From Planctomycetaceae bacterium (GTDB lineage Bacteria > Planctomycetota > Planctomycetia > Pirellulales > Pirellulaceae): 49,442 bases of DNA. This document shows, piece after piece, positions 39,370-47,821 of the stretch (positions within the stretch are counted from its first letter, which is position 1; each line of letters opens with the position of its first letter). The position numbers and the translations under genes are program-made. Location: positions 1 through 49,442 of the forward strand of contig NYXM01000025.1 in assembly GCA_002685655.1 (NCBI GenBank), in the 5' to 3' direction. The notes below the pieces were generated by a model that was given only the letters and a program-made list of their open reading frames with translations, was not told where the DNA came from and made no database searches.

Positions 39370-39945
39370 ATGTCACAACGTAACCGGCACGATCGCCCGT
39401 TGAAGTTTGCCGCATGTGCCGTCGCCGTGGTCGCGGCCGTGGGAAGTTCCGCGTTGGCATCATCCAGCGAAGCGAGCACCATCAACCAGATCGAACGCTA
39501 TTGCACGGTCAGCTGGCGGAATGCTGGCATCGCACAGCAGGACTGGTCTGACTGTACACAGCAAGCGTTGCAAGAGCTGCTCGAACGCGTCTCTCGCAAC
39601 CAGCTGCAAGCGGCCGTGCAAAATAACGAGTCGCAAGAGCGCCAGGAGTTGAATCGTACTGTCTGGCGCACCATCAAACGCTGGCAGCGAGCTCCCAGAC
39701 CGGCCCAACTGGAAGAGTCTTATGTCTGTGGCAGCTGTGATACCCGCCAGGATGCGTGGGATGAAGTCATGAGGGCGGCGAGGCAGCATCTGAGTGAGCG
39801 GCAGACACGAATCCTGAAGCTGACTCGCGAAGGCTGGCAAGCCAATGAAATTGCCACTGAACTTCGTATCACGCCCGCTCGGGTCAGTGACGAGAAGTAC
39901 AAAGCCATTCGTAAATTGCGTCAGCAGTTGGACACGACCGCCTGA
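39370..39945 (+). CDS. Sigma-70-like protein with N-terminal hydrophobic segment
   Basis: A 191-residue protein, start ATG 39370 with AAGGAG five bases upstream. Residues 11-31 (LKFAACAVAVVAAVGSSALAS) form a hydrophobic helix that looks like a membrane anchor or signal peptide. Then come a region-2-like helical part (about 37-105, INQIERYCTVSWRNAGI...RTIKRWQRAPRP) and a region-4/LuxR-like helix-turn-helix at 141-185 (LSERQTRILKLTREGWQANEIATELRIT). The combination of an exported or membrane-tethered N-terminus and a DNA-binding sigma-like core is unusual. A degenerate CGSC sits at 121-124. It could be a tethered transcription factor or a misassigned start, but the ribosome site supports the start. 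Confidence 0.75.
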   Translation: MSQRNRHDRPLKFAACAVAVVAAVGSSALASSSEASTINQIERYCTVSWRNAGIAQQDWSDCTQQALQELLERVSRNQLQAAVQNNESQERQELNRTVWRTIKRWQRAPRPAQLEESYVCGSCDTRQDAWDEVMRAARQHLSERQTRILKLTREGWQANEIATELRITPARVSDEKYKAIRKLRQQLDTTA

Positions 39946-39958
39946 GAGGGAGATGAAG

Positions 39959-41374
39959 CTACGCATCGGGCAGAGGAGGTGTCCGCGGGAAAGTCAGTGC
40001 TTGTTCGCAAAGCCAAGCTGCGCGCAGCAGACGCAATTCGCTATTGGGCGGCCCAACGATTTGCAACCCACAGGGCATACCATCGTCGTCCACACCACAG
40101 GGGATGGTAATGGCTGGCAGTCCCGCAAAACTCCAAGGCGAATTAAACGCCGGATCACCGGTGGTTTCGAGGCTGGGGGCTGCCATCGTGGTTGATGGCG
40201 TGACGGCCAACGCGTTGTTGCCCAGAAGTTCGGACATTTCGTCTCGAAAACGGAGACGGCAATCGACATCTTCGGCATAGTCGACGGCACGCTCCGTCAG
40301 ACCGGTGTTGATGAGCGACGTAATGTTGGGTCCAAAGTCGTCCGGCCGTTGCGCAAAAATGATCCGGTGATAGGCAGCTGCATCGACGGCCATGATGCGA
40401 CGATGCCGATCGTGAAGTTTCTCGAAGGAACCGGGCAAGGGCAGGGGAGTTGCAATTCTCTGAGATTTGCCAATCCGATCGATCGCGGCTCGAAAGCAGT
40501 TCCGCACGCCGATGGATGCCGCGTCCTCGAAGTAGCCCGCAAGCGGCTGCAAATCGACACGCCAACGAACCGATTCGGGATGCTCAAACAGGAGCCAGTC
40601 CAATGAACCTGCCGTGAAGTCCAACGGCCCATCCGCTTCCTTAATAGGGAAACTCTCGCCTTCCCGACAATCCCACATGACCTCCAACGATTCTGGCGTG
40701 ACCAACGAGAAAAAGACACGTGCGGTATCATGCACATTACGCGCAATCGGACCGGCGTGATCGAGATAGCCGCTGACAGGGATAACGCCGTCGAGCGAAA
40801 CTTGCCCGAGTGTGGGCTTCACGCCACAAACGCCGCAGTAGCTGGCTGGGCGAATGATCGAACCGCCCGTCTGTGTTCCCATCGCGGCCATGCACATTTG
40901 TGCTGCCACGGCGGCCGCGCTCCCGCTACTTGAACCGCCTGGCGTCCGGTCCGTGTTCCAAGGATTGCGCGTCCGAGCTGGATCGAAACAGGCAAATTCT
41001 GTCGTGACCGTTTTTCCCAAGATGATGGCGCCCGCCTGTCGCAATTGTCGGACCAATCTGGCATCCGCCGATGCGACGTGATCAGCGCGGGTTGGCGAAC
41101 CGGCTTTCGTCGGCCAACCGGCAACATCAATGATGTCCTTGATGCCGATCGGGATCCCGTGCAAAAGTCCCGCAAGTTGCCCCTGCTGTGCCTGTTGATC
41201 CAGTCGAGCCGCCTCGCGGCGGGCACCGTCGCGATCGACCCGTTCCCAGGCCGCCAACGACGGTTCATAGCGGTCGATTCGCTCGAGGCAAAACTCAACC
41301 AGCTCTGCGGCAGCTAATTCACCCGCGCGAATCTGCTGCACGGCTTTCGCAATTGTCGGCAGGCAAGATATCAT
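39959..41374 (-). CDS. Amidase (amidase signature family)
   Basis: A 471-residue Ser-cisSer-Lys hydrolase of the AS family (GatA-like, but no gatB/gatC nearby). The catalytic lysine is in GIPIGIKDI, the cis-serine and nucleophile in GGSSSGSAAAVAA and QTGGSIIRPASYCG. The ATG at 41374 is preferred: the longer frame to 41539 would overlap the divergent carbonic anhydrase gene (41487) and has no homology. The substrate is unknown; allophanate, indole-acetamide or peptide amides are possible. It converges with the sigma-like gene at 39945. Confidence 0.92.
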   Translation of the reverse strand: MISCLPTIAKAVQQIRAGELAAAELVEFCLERIDRYEPSLAAWERVDRDGARREAARLDQQAQQGQLAGLLHGIPIGIKDIIDVAGWPTKAGSPTRADHVASADARLVRQLRQAGAIILGKTVTTEFACFDPARTRNPWNTDRTPGGSSSGSAAAVAAQMCMAAMGTQTGGSIIRPASYCGVCGVKPTLGQVSLDGVIPVSGYLDHAGPIARNVHDTARVFFSLVTPESLEVMWDCREGESFPIKEADGPLDFTAGSLDWLLFEHPESVRWRVDLQPLAGYFEDAASIGVRNCFRAAIDRIGKSQRIATPLPLPGSFEKLHDRHRRIMAVDAAAYHRIIFAQRPDDFGPNITSLINTGLTERAVDYAEDVDCRLRFRDEMSELLGNNALAVTPSTTMAAPSLETTGDPAFNSPWSFAGLPAITIPCGVDDDGMPCGLQIVGPPNSELRLLRAAWLCEQALTFPRTPPLPDA

Positions 41375-41486
41375 GGGAATTAGCTTATCGTGTTGAACCA
41401 GCGGGCGACAACCGCCGTGCTGGCGTTCTGTCCGGCGAGTCCATCGTTGGGCACTGATTCCCCGCACCAAGCCGCGGTAGCAGTTT

Positions 41487-42002
41487 ATGGGCGAGAATAC
41501 GCAGTTTCGTGACAAGCTTGTCGATCCGTCGGCGTACATTGCACCCGGTGCTATTGTGCTAGGCGACGTTCAACTTGCGGCCGAGGCGAGCGTTTGGTTT
41601 CACGCGGTATTACGCGGTGACTCGGCACCGATTCGTGTGGGTTGCCAAAGCAACGTCCAAGATCTTTGTGTCTTGCACGCGGATCCAGGTTTTCCTTGCA
41701 TCCTTGGTGATCGAGTGACTGTGGGACATGCGGCGATCGTGCATGGTGCCACCGTCGAAGACGATTGTCTGATCGGGATGCGAGCCGTCGTCATGAACGG
41801 CGCGACAATCGGTGCGGGGAGCATTGTGGCTGTTGGGGCAGTGGTCACTGAAGGCACGCAAGTGCCACCCGGTTCGGTCGTGATGGGTGTGCCCGCCACG
41901 GTTCGGCGAAAGGTTACTCTCGAAGACCAAAATCGAATTCGACACGCGGCGAACCACTATGTCGAGAATACACGTCATTTCAAACCCCGCGAAGGTCCGT
42001 GA
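41487..42002 (+). CDS. Gamma-carbonic anhydrase family protein
   Basis: A 171-residue left-handed parallel beta-helix protein of the gamma-carbonic anhydrase/YrdA family. The three zinc ligands are expected at H64 (CVLHAD), H81 (VGHAAI) and H86 (IVHG). The hexapeptide repeats run through the central part and end with a short C-terminal helix. It may be a carbonic anhydrase, but many family members have no detected activity. Its stop (TGA at 42000-42002) overlaps the start of the following gene (ATG at 42002). Confidence 0.9.
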   Translation: MGENTQFRDKLVDPSAYIAPGAIVLGDVQLAAEASVWFHAVLRGDSAPIRVGCQSNVQDLCVLHADPGFPCILGDRVTVGHAAIVHGATVEDDCLIGMRAVVMNGATIGAGSIVAVGAVVTEGTQVPPGSVVMGVPATVRRKVTLEDQNRIRHAANHYVENTRHFKPREGP

Positions 42003-43822
42003 TGCAAAAAAGAGAATCGTCATTGGTACGCGGCGTCAGCACTGAACATCTGCTCGTCAAGTCGCTCACGCCGCACGTTGGCGACAGCTTTGACGTTGGG
42101 ACGGTGACCGTTTTTACTGGGCCGAATAACAGTGGCACGACGGAAGTCTTGCACGACATCGCGCGGCTCGCGGCCAAGTTCGATCCGCACGCGGCCGAAC
42201 GAGAGGACGGCGACACGCCAACCACGCATGTGATCAAAGACTTGACGTTTGTGCCCAAACTCAAGATGGAACGACTCCTCTTCGGCCTGACGACGCACGA
42301 CGGCGAAGCTGCGGAAGAAGTCACCGTGCAAGGGCTGGGACCGGACTTGAAGACGCCTCATCGACGCAATATTGGTCACGAAATCCGCAACATTCTGTAT
42401 CGGCCCGTGATTACGGCGCGATCGGTCTGGAATTCGCCGCTGGGTGAGTTCATGCCGTTGCGGTTGTGTTACTTGACCCCGGATGACCGTCATCGCACGA
42501 TCGAACCATCTCCGGCGCGTGCACCATTGCAAGCCCCAGAAAACCTCCTCCAAGAGCTACAGTACGCCGGCGAACGGACGCATAGCGAATTGGATGCAGC
42601 GATTTGCAACGCCTTTGACGGCCTTCATGTGTTGCTGGATGACACCAAGCGGATCCACTTGTCGTTGCGCTCGACCATGTCTCTGCCAGTTCAGGCGGAC
42701 GACGCGATCGGGGCAGTTCGGCAATTCGAAGCGATGTCGGCGCTCGAAGACCAAGGGGATGGTGTAAAGAATTTTACCAGCATCGTCTTGAGTATGCTGC
42801 TGTGCCAGGGGCGTGCCATCGTGCTGGACCATCCGGATGCATTCTTGCATCCACAGCAGTCATGCCAATTGGGCGAGTGGATCGCAGCCCACGCGGCAGA
42901 ACTTGGTTGCCAGGTTTTTGTGGCGACACGCGATCCAGCGTTTATCGCCGGTCTGTATCAAGGGAGGGCAGATGTTGCGCTGGTGACGTTGAGCCGAAAA
43001 GACGAATCGACGTCACTCCGACCTGTTTCCACTGAAGCCAGCCAGAGGCTCGTGCAGTTTCCGTTGTTGGCTAATCAGCAAGCGATCAATGCCCTGTTTT
43101 TCGAATGCGCTGTGGTTATTCCCGAAAACGACGACCGGGTGATCTACGAGATGATCGCTCGCCAAGAACTCGGTGCCACGCGTGTGGGCTTTTATCACGC
43201 GCACGGCGGCGCCAACGTCACATTGGTCGCTCAGTCCTTGCGACAAGCGCACGTACCAGTCTGTGTGGTAACAGAGTTGGACGTTTTTCGGGATGCGGAT
43301 ACGTTCGGCGAATTGGTTGAGGCCGTTACCGGCGCTCCAGCTCTTCAGCCCTGGCTCGCGACACGTGAACGTCTGGCGAGCCACTTGGAAGGCTGGTACG
43401 ACGAAGAGATGCTCTCGAAAAATACCGGTGAGTTGGAGAGTTTCCTGGACCAGCTCAAAGACGGAGTCGAGGCAGAGGAGACGGCGAAACTGCAAACCGA
43501 ACGTGACGAAAAGTTCACCAAGTGGCAGCACTTTAAGTGCGAGCGTTTGGGGGCTCTGCCACACGATCTTCGGATCTGGGTTGAAGAGTTGATCGACGAA
43601 TTGAAACGCAAGGGAATCTTCGTTTCAACTCAGGGGCAGTTGCAGCAGTGGATTGCCGGCACTGAATCGATCAGCGAACGAGCGAATTGGTTCACCACTG
43701 CGATTGAGATGGTCGACCAGGGTCAATGTCCTGCCGATCTGCGTGCTTTCGTGGCGGACTTGGTGGCATTCGCCAGCACGTCTTCAGTGCCGCGTGCCGC
43801 ACGCCGAGGCAACCGAGCATGA
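42002..43822 (+). CDS. OLD-like protein with degenerate ATPase motifs
   Basis: A 606-residue protein with the layout of OLD-family nucleases: an ABC-type ATPase domain (about 20-350) and a TOPRIM-like domain (about 368-435), then a long coiled helical C-terminus. The ATPase residues are lost. The Walker A is GPNNSGTT (40-47) with Thr where Lys is expected, Walker B is VLDHPDAFLHP (274-284) with His in place of the catalytic Glu, and the switch region VATRDP has Arg instead of His. The TOPRIM-like part keeps acidic residues (PENDDRV, ELDVFRD). The ATG at 42002 overlaps the upstream TGA, so translation should be coupled. The 3' end overlaps the converging PSP1 gene by 39 bp. Confidence 0.78.
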   Translation: MQKRESSLVRGVSTEHLLVKSLTPHVGDSFDVGTVTVFTGPNNSGTTEVLHDIARLAAKFDPHAAEREDGDTPTTHVIKDLTFVPKLKMERLLFGLTTHDGEAAEEVTVQGLGPDLKTPHRRNIGHEIRNILYRPVITARSVWNSPLGEFMPLRLCYLTPDDRHRTIEPSPARAPLQAPENLLQELQYAGERTHSELDAAICNAFDGLHVLLDDTKRIHLSLRSTMSLPVQADDAIGAVRQFEAMSALEDQGDGVKNFTSIVLSMLLCQGRAIVLDHPDAFLHPQQSCQLGEWIAAHAAELGCQVFVATRDPAFIAGLYQGRADVALVTLSRKDESTSLRPVSTEASQRLVQFPLLANQQAINALFFECAVVIPENDDRVIYEMIARQELGATRVGFYHAHGGANVTLVAQSLRQAHVPVCVVTELDVFRDADTFGELVEAVTGAPALQPWLATRERLASHLEGWYDEEMLSKNTGELESFLDQLKDGVEAEETAKLQTERDEKFTKWQHFKCERLGALPHDLRIWVEELIDELKRKGIFVSTQGQLQQWIAGTESISERANWFTTAIEMVDQGQCPADLRAFVADLVAFASTSSVPRAARRGNRA

Positions 43823-44356
43823 GCTGCAGCCGTCGCTGTTCCCACGGCTGCTGGCGCAACCGCCGCCCACAGCGTCTTCTGTGCCGCAGTCCGGCCCACA
43901 GGCCGTGGTCAGCGCTTCGGTAAACTTTCGAAACTGAACTTTGGTTTCATAGGTCCGAGCGAGCCGGCCGGTCAACCGTTCTACTTCCGGAGAAACCTCG
44001 CCCAGGAAATAGAAGTACAGAGACTGACCGTCGAACAGGTGTTCGACATCCATCAGCACGGCAGCCTGGTCATATTCGGCCAGGAGTTGTGTACAGGCGG
44101 CAAAGGCCTCTTCTTTGCGGCGTTCAATCCGATCCAAGAGCAGATCATCCTCGACGGTGACGCCTCGCAGCAGTTCGCCGTCTGGCTCGCCCTGCGTCTG
44201 GTCTGACGACTGCAGGACGGCACCCAGTTCCAACCCGCGATTTGTGCGGCAGATGACGCGAGATTGTCTCGGATAGCAAACTCCATCGACGGCCTGAAAC
44301 CGCCCGATAAGCCCCATCAAGCCCACACGGACGAGGTGTACTCCGTAGTCTGCCAA
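43784..44356 (-). CDS. PSP1/RicT-like protein with Cys-rich tail
   Basis: A 190-residue PSP1-type protein (RicT-like). Visible are VRVGLMGLIGRF at the start, the PSP1 core LMDVEHLFDGQSLYFYFLG and the following helix LTGRLARTYETKVQFRKF. Bacillus RicT (YaaT) with RicA and RicF forms an Fe-S complex that controls mRNA processing. Here the C-terminus has clustered cysteines (C153, C157, C167, C177, C180, C186), consistent with an Fe-S or zinc site. The start is TTG at 44356. It overlaps the end of the OLD-like gene (43784-43822). Function in this organism is inferred only. Confidence 0.82.
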   Translation of the reverse strand: MADYGVHLVRVGLMGLIGRFQAVDGVCYPRQSRVICRTNRGLELGAVLQSSDQTQGEPDGELLRGVTVEDDLLLDRIERRKEEAFAACTQLLAEYDQAAVLMDVEHLFDGQSLYFYFLGEVSPEVERLTGRLARTYETKVQFRKFTEALTTACGPDCGTEDAVGGGCASSRGNSDGCSSCSVASACGTRH

Positions 44357-44501
44357 TTTGATTTCCGTCCTGTCCAGTGATCGGATTGGTGAGGTGTCGA
44401 CTCCACCGTCCGCGCGATGGTATCATTCTGGCCGAAGTTCGGCAGTTCGCCAAGCGTCTAACCCAAATCCAGCCAGCCTATTACGCTCCACCGAGATCAC
44501 G

Positions 44502-45536
44502 ATGAAATCCGAAGTTGCAGCCGAAACTCAAGTATCACCAACGACTTGCGACTGGAATGAACTCGCCGATCGGGTTCTTGCCGGCCACCAATTGACCGCG
44601 GCAGAAGGTTTGGCGATCTTGCAGTCTTCCGACGACCAGTTGCTCGACATCATGGCTGCGGCATACCGGATTCGTCGCCAGTTTTTTGGCAACACCGTGC
44701 AGCTGTACTTCTTGATGAACGCCAAAAGCGGTTTGTGCCCCGAAGATTGCAGTTATTGTTCGCAGTCCAAAGACGCCAATGCGGAGATCCCCAAATACAA
44801 CATTCTTAGTCGCGACAAGCTGCTCGACGGCGCTCGCGTGGCGGCCCAGCGCAACTCAAAGACATACTGCATCGTGATTTCGGCGAGGGGACCGTCCGAA
44901 CGGGAACTGCAAGCCGTCGAAGGAATTGTCCCACTAATCAAATCGCAATATGACCTGAAGATCTGCGCGTGCCTGGGGCTATTGACGGACAAAGACGCCG
45001 CGCGGTTAAAGGCCTGCGGTGTTGATCGCGTCAACCATAACGTGAATTCAAGCGCTGATTTCTATCAAGAGATCTGTTCGACGCACACGTACCAGGATCG
45101 GATTGACACGTTGCGGTCGGTGCGCGACGCAGGATTAGAACTCTGTTCGGGTGGCATCATTGGAATGGGTGAGAAGGACCACGACGTAGTGGAAATGGCC
45201 CTACAGTTGAGTGAACTAGGCGTCAAATCGATTCCGGTCAATTTCCTAATCCCAATCGAAGGCGCGACGCTCACCGAAACTCCGGCACTGAATCCTCGCT
45301 ACTGCCTCAAGACGCTGGCTGTGTTTCGCTTTGCCAATCCCAACCGCGAAATCCGCATCGCGGGCGGACGTGAACTCCACTTGGGGCACATGCAGTGCCT
45401 GGGCCTCTATGCGGCCAATTCCGTCTTCGTGGGAGACTACTTGACGACCAAGGGCCAGGCTCCCGAGTCCGATTATCGGATGATCGAGGAGATGGGTTTC
45501 ACCGTCACTCGCAGCGATGAAGTTGCGGTCAGTTAG
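44502..45536 (+). CDS. bioB: Biotin synthase
   Basis: Radical-SAM enzyme that inserts sulfur into dethiobiotin to make biotin. The 344-residue protein has the 4Fe-4S binding motif CPEDCSYC (residues 79-86). Other expected segments are DRVNHNVNSS, GGIIGMGE and NFLIPIEG. The length is typical of BioB (about 340). The ATG at 44502 is preferred; a longer frame to 44358 has no homology. No other bio genes are in the window, so the pathway genes are elsewhere. Confidence 0.96.
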   Translation: MKSEVAAETQVSPTTCDWNELADRVLAGHQLTAAEGLAILQSSDDQLLDIMAAAYRIRRQFFGNTVQLYFLMNAKSGLCPEDCSYCSQSKDANAEIPKYNILSRDKLLDGARVAAQRNSKTYCIVISARGPSERELQAVEGIVPLIKSQYDLKICACLGLLTDKDAARLKACGVDRVNHNVNSSADFYQEICSTHTYQDRIDTLRSVRDAGLELCSGGIIGMGEKDHDVVEMALQLSELGVKSIPVNFLIPIEGATLTETPALNPRYCLKTLAVFRFANPNREIRIAGGRELHLGHMQCLGLYAANSVFVGDYLTTKGQAPESDYRMIEEMGFTVTRSDEVAVS

Positions 45537-45605
45537 GTCTTCAGCGCGCAAATCGCAAACGCTCGTGAAGTCTGACGTGCCGAAGCCAGACTTTGGGTTG
45601 GATCA

Positions 45606-45661
45606 TTGTTGGAGTACAGCCTTTGGGCTGCAAAAGCACGCTAAAGCGTAGACTCCAACAA
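45606..45661. repeat. Three-way-junction palindromic element
   Basis: Outer 10-base arms TTGTTGGAGT (45606-45615) and ACTCCAACAA (45652-45661) enclose two inner hairpins, CAGCCTTTGGGCTG (45617-45630) and ACGCTAAAGCGT (45638-45649). The whole can fold as a cruciform-like or three-way structure. It lies between bioB and the PQQ-type gene and resembles the structured repeats known from planctomycete genomes. Confidence 0.75.
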
Positions 45662-45732
45662 CCGCTGTAAACCTCAAGCCCTTCCTCTCGTTGGCAAGCT
45701 TCGGTTCGCAGTGTATCCCAAAACGAGGCTCG

Positions 45733-45793
45733 TCGAACGTCCAACGATAGAAGTTGAGCGTTCCGAAATCAAAGTTGGAAGTTCAACGTTCGT
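45733..45793. repeat. Inverted repeat near the propeller gene
   Basis: Short palindromic words CGAACGT and ACGTTCG with inner CCAAC/GTTGG face each other across about 30 bases. It lies just after the stop of the leftward PQQ-type gene and may act as a terminator. Confidence 0.4.
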
Positions 45794-45803
45794 TTGCGGC
45801 TGG

Positions 45804-47159
45804 CTATTCTCCCATTTCCGTAATACAGAAAACTCTTGACGCCGTACGAATCAACAGTTTGCCCTGCGCCATTGAGGGCGTCGCAATCGCCAGGGCGTCC
45901 AGCCGGTTGGTGTGCATTAGTTCGAATTTCGGCCCGGCCTTGGCTACGTACGTGTCACCATCTTCGCTCAGGAAGAAAAGCATACCGTTGTAAGCCCACG
46001 GCGAGGCCGTGAAGCTGGCACCGGCAAAAATACGTGTCTTGCCGTAAACCTCCGCGCCCGTGCGTGCATCATGACACGTCACGAAACCGCGATCCAGCAG
46101 CGTATAATAGTAGTCGCCATAGACAATCGGCGACGGGTTGTAAGGTGCGGCCTTCGCCTGGTACCACTCGATGAACTCACTCTCGCCAGGGTCGCCCGCA
46201 GGCGTGATGTCACCTGACGCCCCGGGTTTGATCGCATAGACAGGACGGTGCGAATCACCAATGTAGCCAGATGCGATATAAAGCAAACCGTGCGCGGCAA
46301 ACGGCGACGGGATCACTAGATTTGACATCTTGCCGTCAAATTCCCACAGCAGTTCTCCAGACAGGTCGTACGATCGGTTCTTCTTTTTTCCAGGTGTGAC
46401 TATCTCTGTCCGCAACTTGTTTTCCCAGATGAATGGCGTCGCCCAAGTGCTCCTTTCATCTCGCTCGGTACGCCACAGCAACTTCCCATCGTTGGAACCA
46501 TACGCGGCGATGTACGATTGGCCTTGGTTGTCATAAACCATGATCACGCGCCCGTCGTGCACCACGGGTGATGCGGCGGCACCGTAGTCGGCCATAGTCT
46601 TCTGCGGTTCAATCGGCACGGACCACTGCGGCGTGCCGTTCAGATCATAGCAATACAACCCTAAGTCACCGAACAGCACGTACAGTCGCTTGCCATCGGT
46701 GACGGGCGTTTCAGCGGCGTAGGTGCTCTTGGGGTGACGTGGAACGACCGGTCGCCCAACATGGGCTTCATGTTTCCAAAGAACATCGCCGCTGTCGAGT
46801 TCCAAACAATAGACCAGCCAGTGGTGATCGCCTTTGGGCGGTTCACGACGCCCCTGGCCAAGATAAAGACCTTTCTTGGGTATCTCGTTGTCTTCGTCGG
46901 GGACGACGGTCGTGAGAAAGACGTTGTTTCCCCAAACCACAGAACACGACCACCCCCAACCAGGAATCTCAGTCGACCAGGCGACGTTCTCAGTCGCACT
47001 CCAAGTGGTTGGCAGTCGCGGATGGTCCGCCGCAACTCCAGTCGCGGCCGCCCCGCGAAACCGTGGCCAACTCTGCTGACCTTCGCTCTTGCTGATTGTG
47101 ACAAGACAAACCACACAAACGGAGATCCACGTTGGCCAATTGGTCGGTTTTAGATTCAT
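45804..47159 (-). CDS. PQQ-type beta-propeller secreted protein
   Basis: A 451-residue exported protein. The N-terminus is a signal peptide (WPTWISVCVVCLVTISKSEG). The mature chain starts WPRFRGAAATGVAADH..LPTTWS, the usual opening of planctomycete PQQ-like propellers, and has repeated 'G.L.W' blades (GDVLWKHEA, GKLLWRTERD, GELLWEFDGK). It is probably a structural or binding propeller; no PQQ-dehydrogenase catalytic residues are obvious. The start is ATG at 47159. Confidence 0.88.
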   Translation of the reverse strand: MNLKPTNWPTWISVCVVCLVTISKSEGQQSWPRFRGAAATGVAADHPRLPTTWSATENVAWSTEIPGWGWSCSVVWGNNVFLTTVVPDEDNEIPKKGLYLGQGRREPPKGDHHWLVYCLELDSGDVLWKHEAHVGRPVVPRHPKSTYAAETPVTDGKRLYVLFGDLGLYCYDLNGTPQWSVPIEPQKTMADYGAAASPVVHDGRVIMVYDNQGQSYIAAYGSNDGKLLWRTERDERSTWATPFIWENKLRTEIVTPGKKKNRSYDLSGELLWEFDGKMSNLVIPSPFAAHGLLYIASGYIGDSHRPVYAIKPGASGDITPAGDPGESEFIEWYQAKAAPYNPSPIVYGDYYYTLLDRGFVTCHDARTGAEVYGKTRIFAGASFTASPWAYNGMLFFLSEDGDTYVAKAGPKFELMHTNRLDALAIATPSMAQGKLLIRTASRVFCITEMGE

Positions 47160-47821
47160 GAGTTTCTTTCCGGTTTTTGAACGGGGTAGAGCTTGGTCAA
47201 TTCTCAGATGGGGTTGGGAAGCCGATTAGCCGAGTGTGCGACGGCAGCGTCATCCGCGCCGTAGCCAGCAACGCCGTAACCACCGACAATCCACAACCGT
47301 CGACACAGCGGTGATCGTCGGCACACGACCGCATCGTTACTAACCTGCCCATCAAGGCTCAACTTGTCAAGCAACCGTAGAATGACGCACCTCGGAGCTG
47401 AGTTCCTTGGTCTGAACGCGCCGCGGCAACATATTTGACAGCCTAAGCAGTGCTATCGGATTTGTGGCGAACAGAAAACTGTGATCACGTCGCGCGATGC
47501 ATACGAACATTAAGCGTTTCCACCGCCAGGTCCAACACGTCGGGAAAACCGTGTTAACGTGCGAAAGCGTTTTGACGCCATTCACCGAAAACTACCACGA
47601 TTTTCGGTATTCGTAGCATTCTTCCGCCCCCAGCGTCTCACGGCTTTCCAGCGGAGGTTGCGGCCCGTCTGAATTGGCGATTGGAATCGGCTGTACCGAT
47701 TGCTCGGATTCACCGGCTACACCGACAATTTGCTCAAACTTGCTCCCGGCCTAGTCCTGAATTACGTTTGGTGGGAGCGTGAGCATCATGCGATTGATTG
47801 CCCTTTCATGCGAGGTTGACG
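47160..47821. other. Intergenic region, no gene seen
   Basis: About 660 bp between the divergent propeller and His-rich genes, so it should hold both promoters. Short open frames (47367-47585 minus, 47779-47979 plus) lack domains and one overlaps the next gene's start. I see no RNA gene or clear promoter pair. Confidence 0.45.

Noticed and set aside
41375..41539. Longer amidase from the upstream start
   Set aside because: It would overlap the divergent carbonic anhydrase gene and the extra 55 residues have no homology or ribosome-site support.
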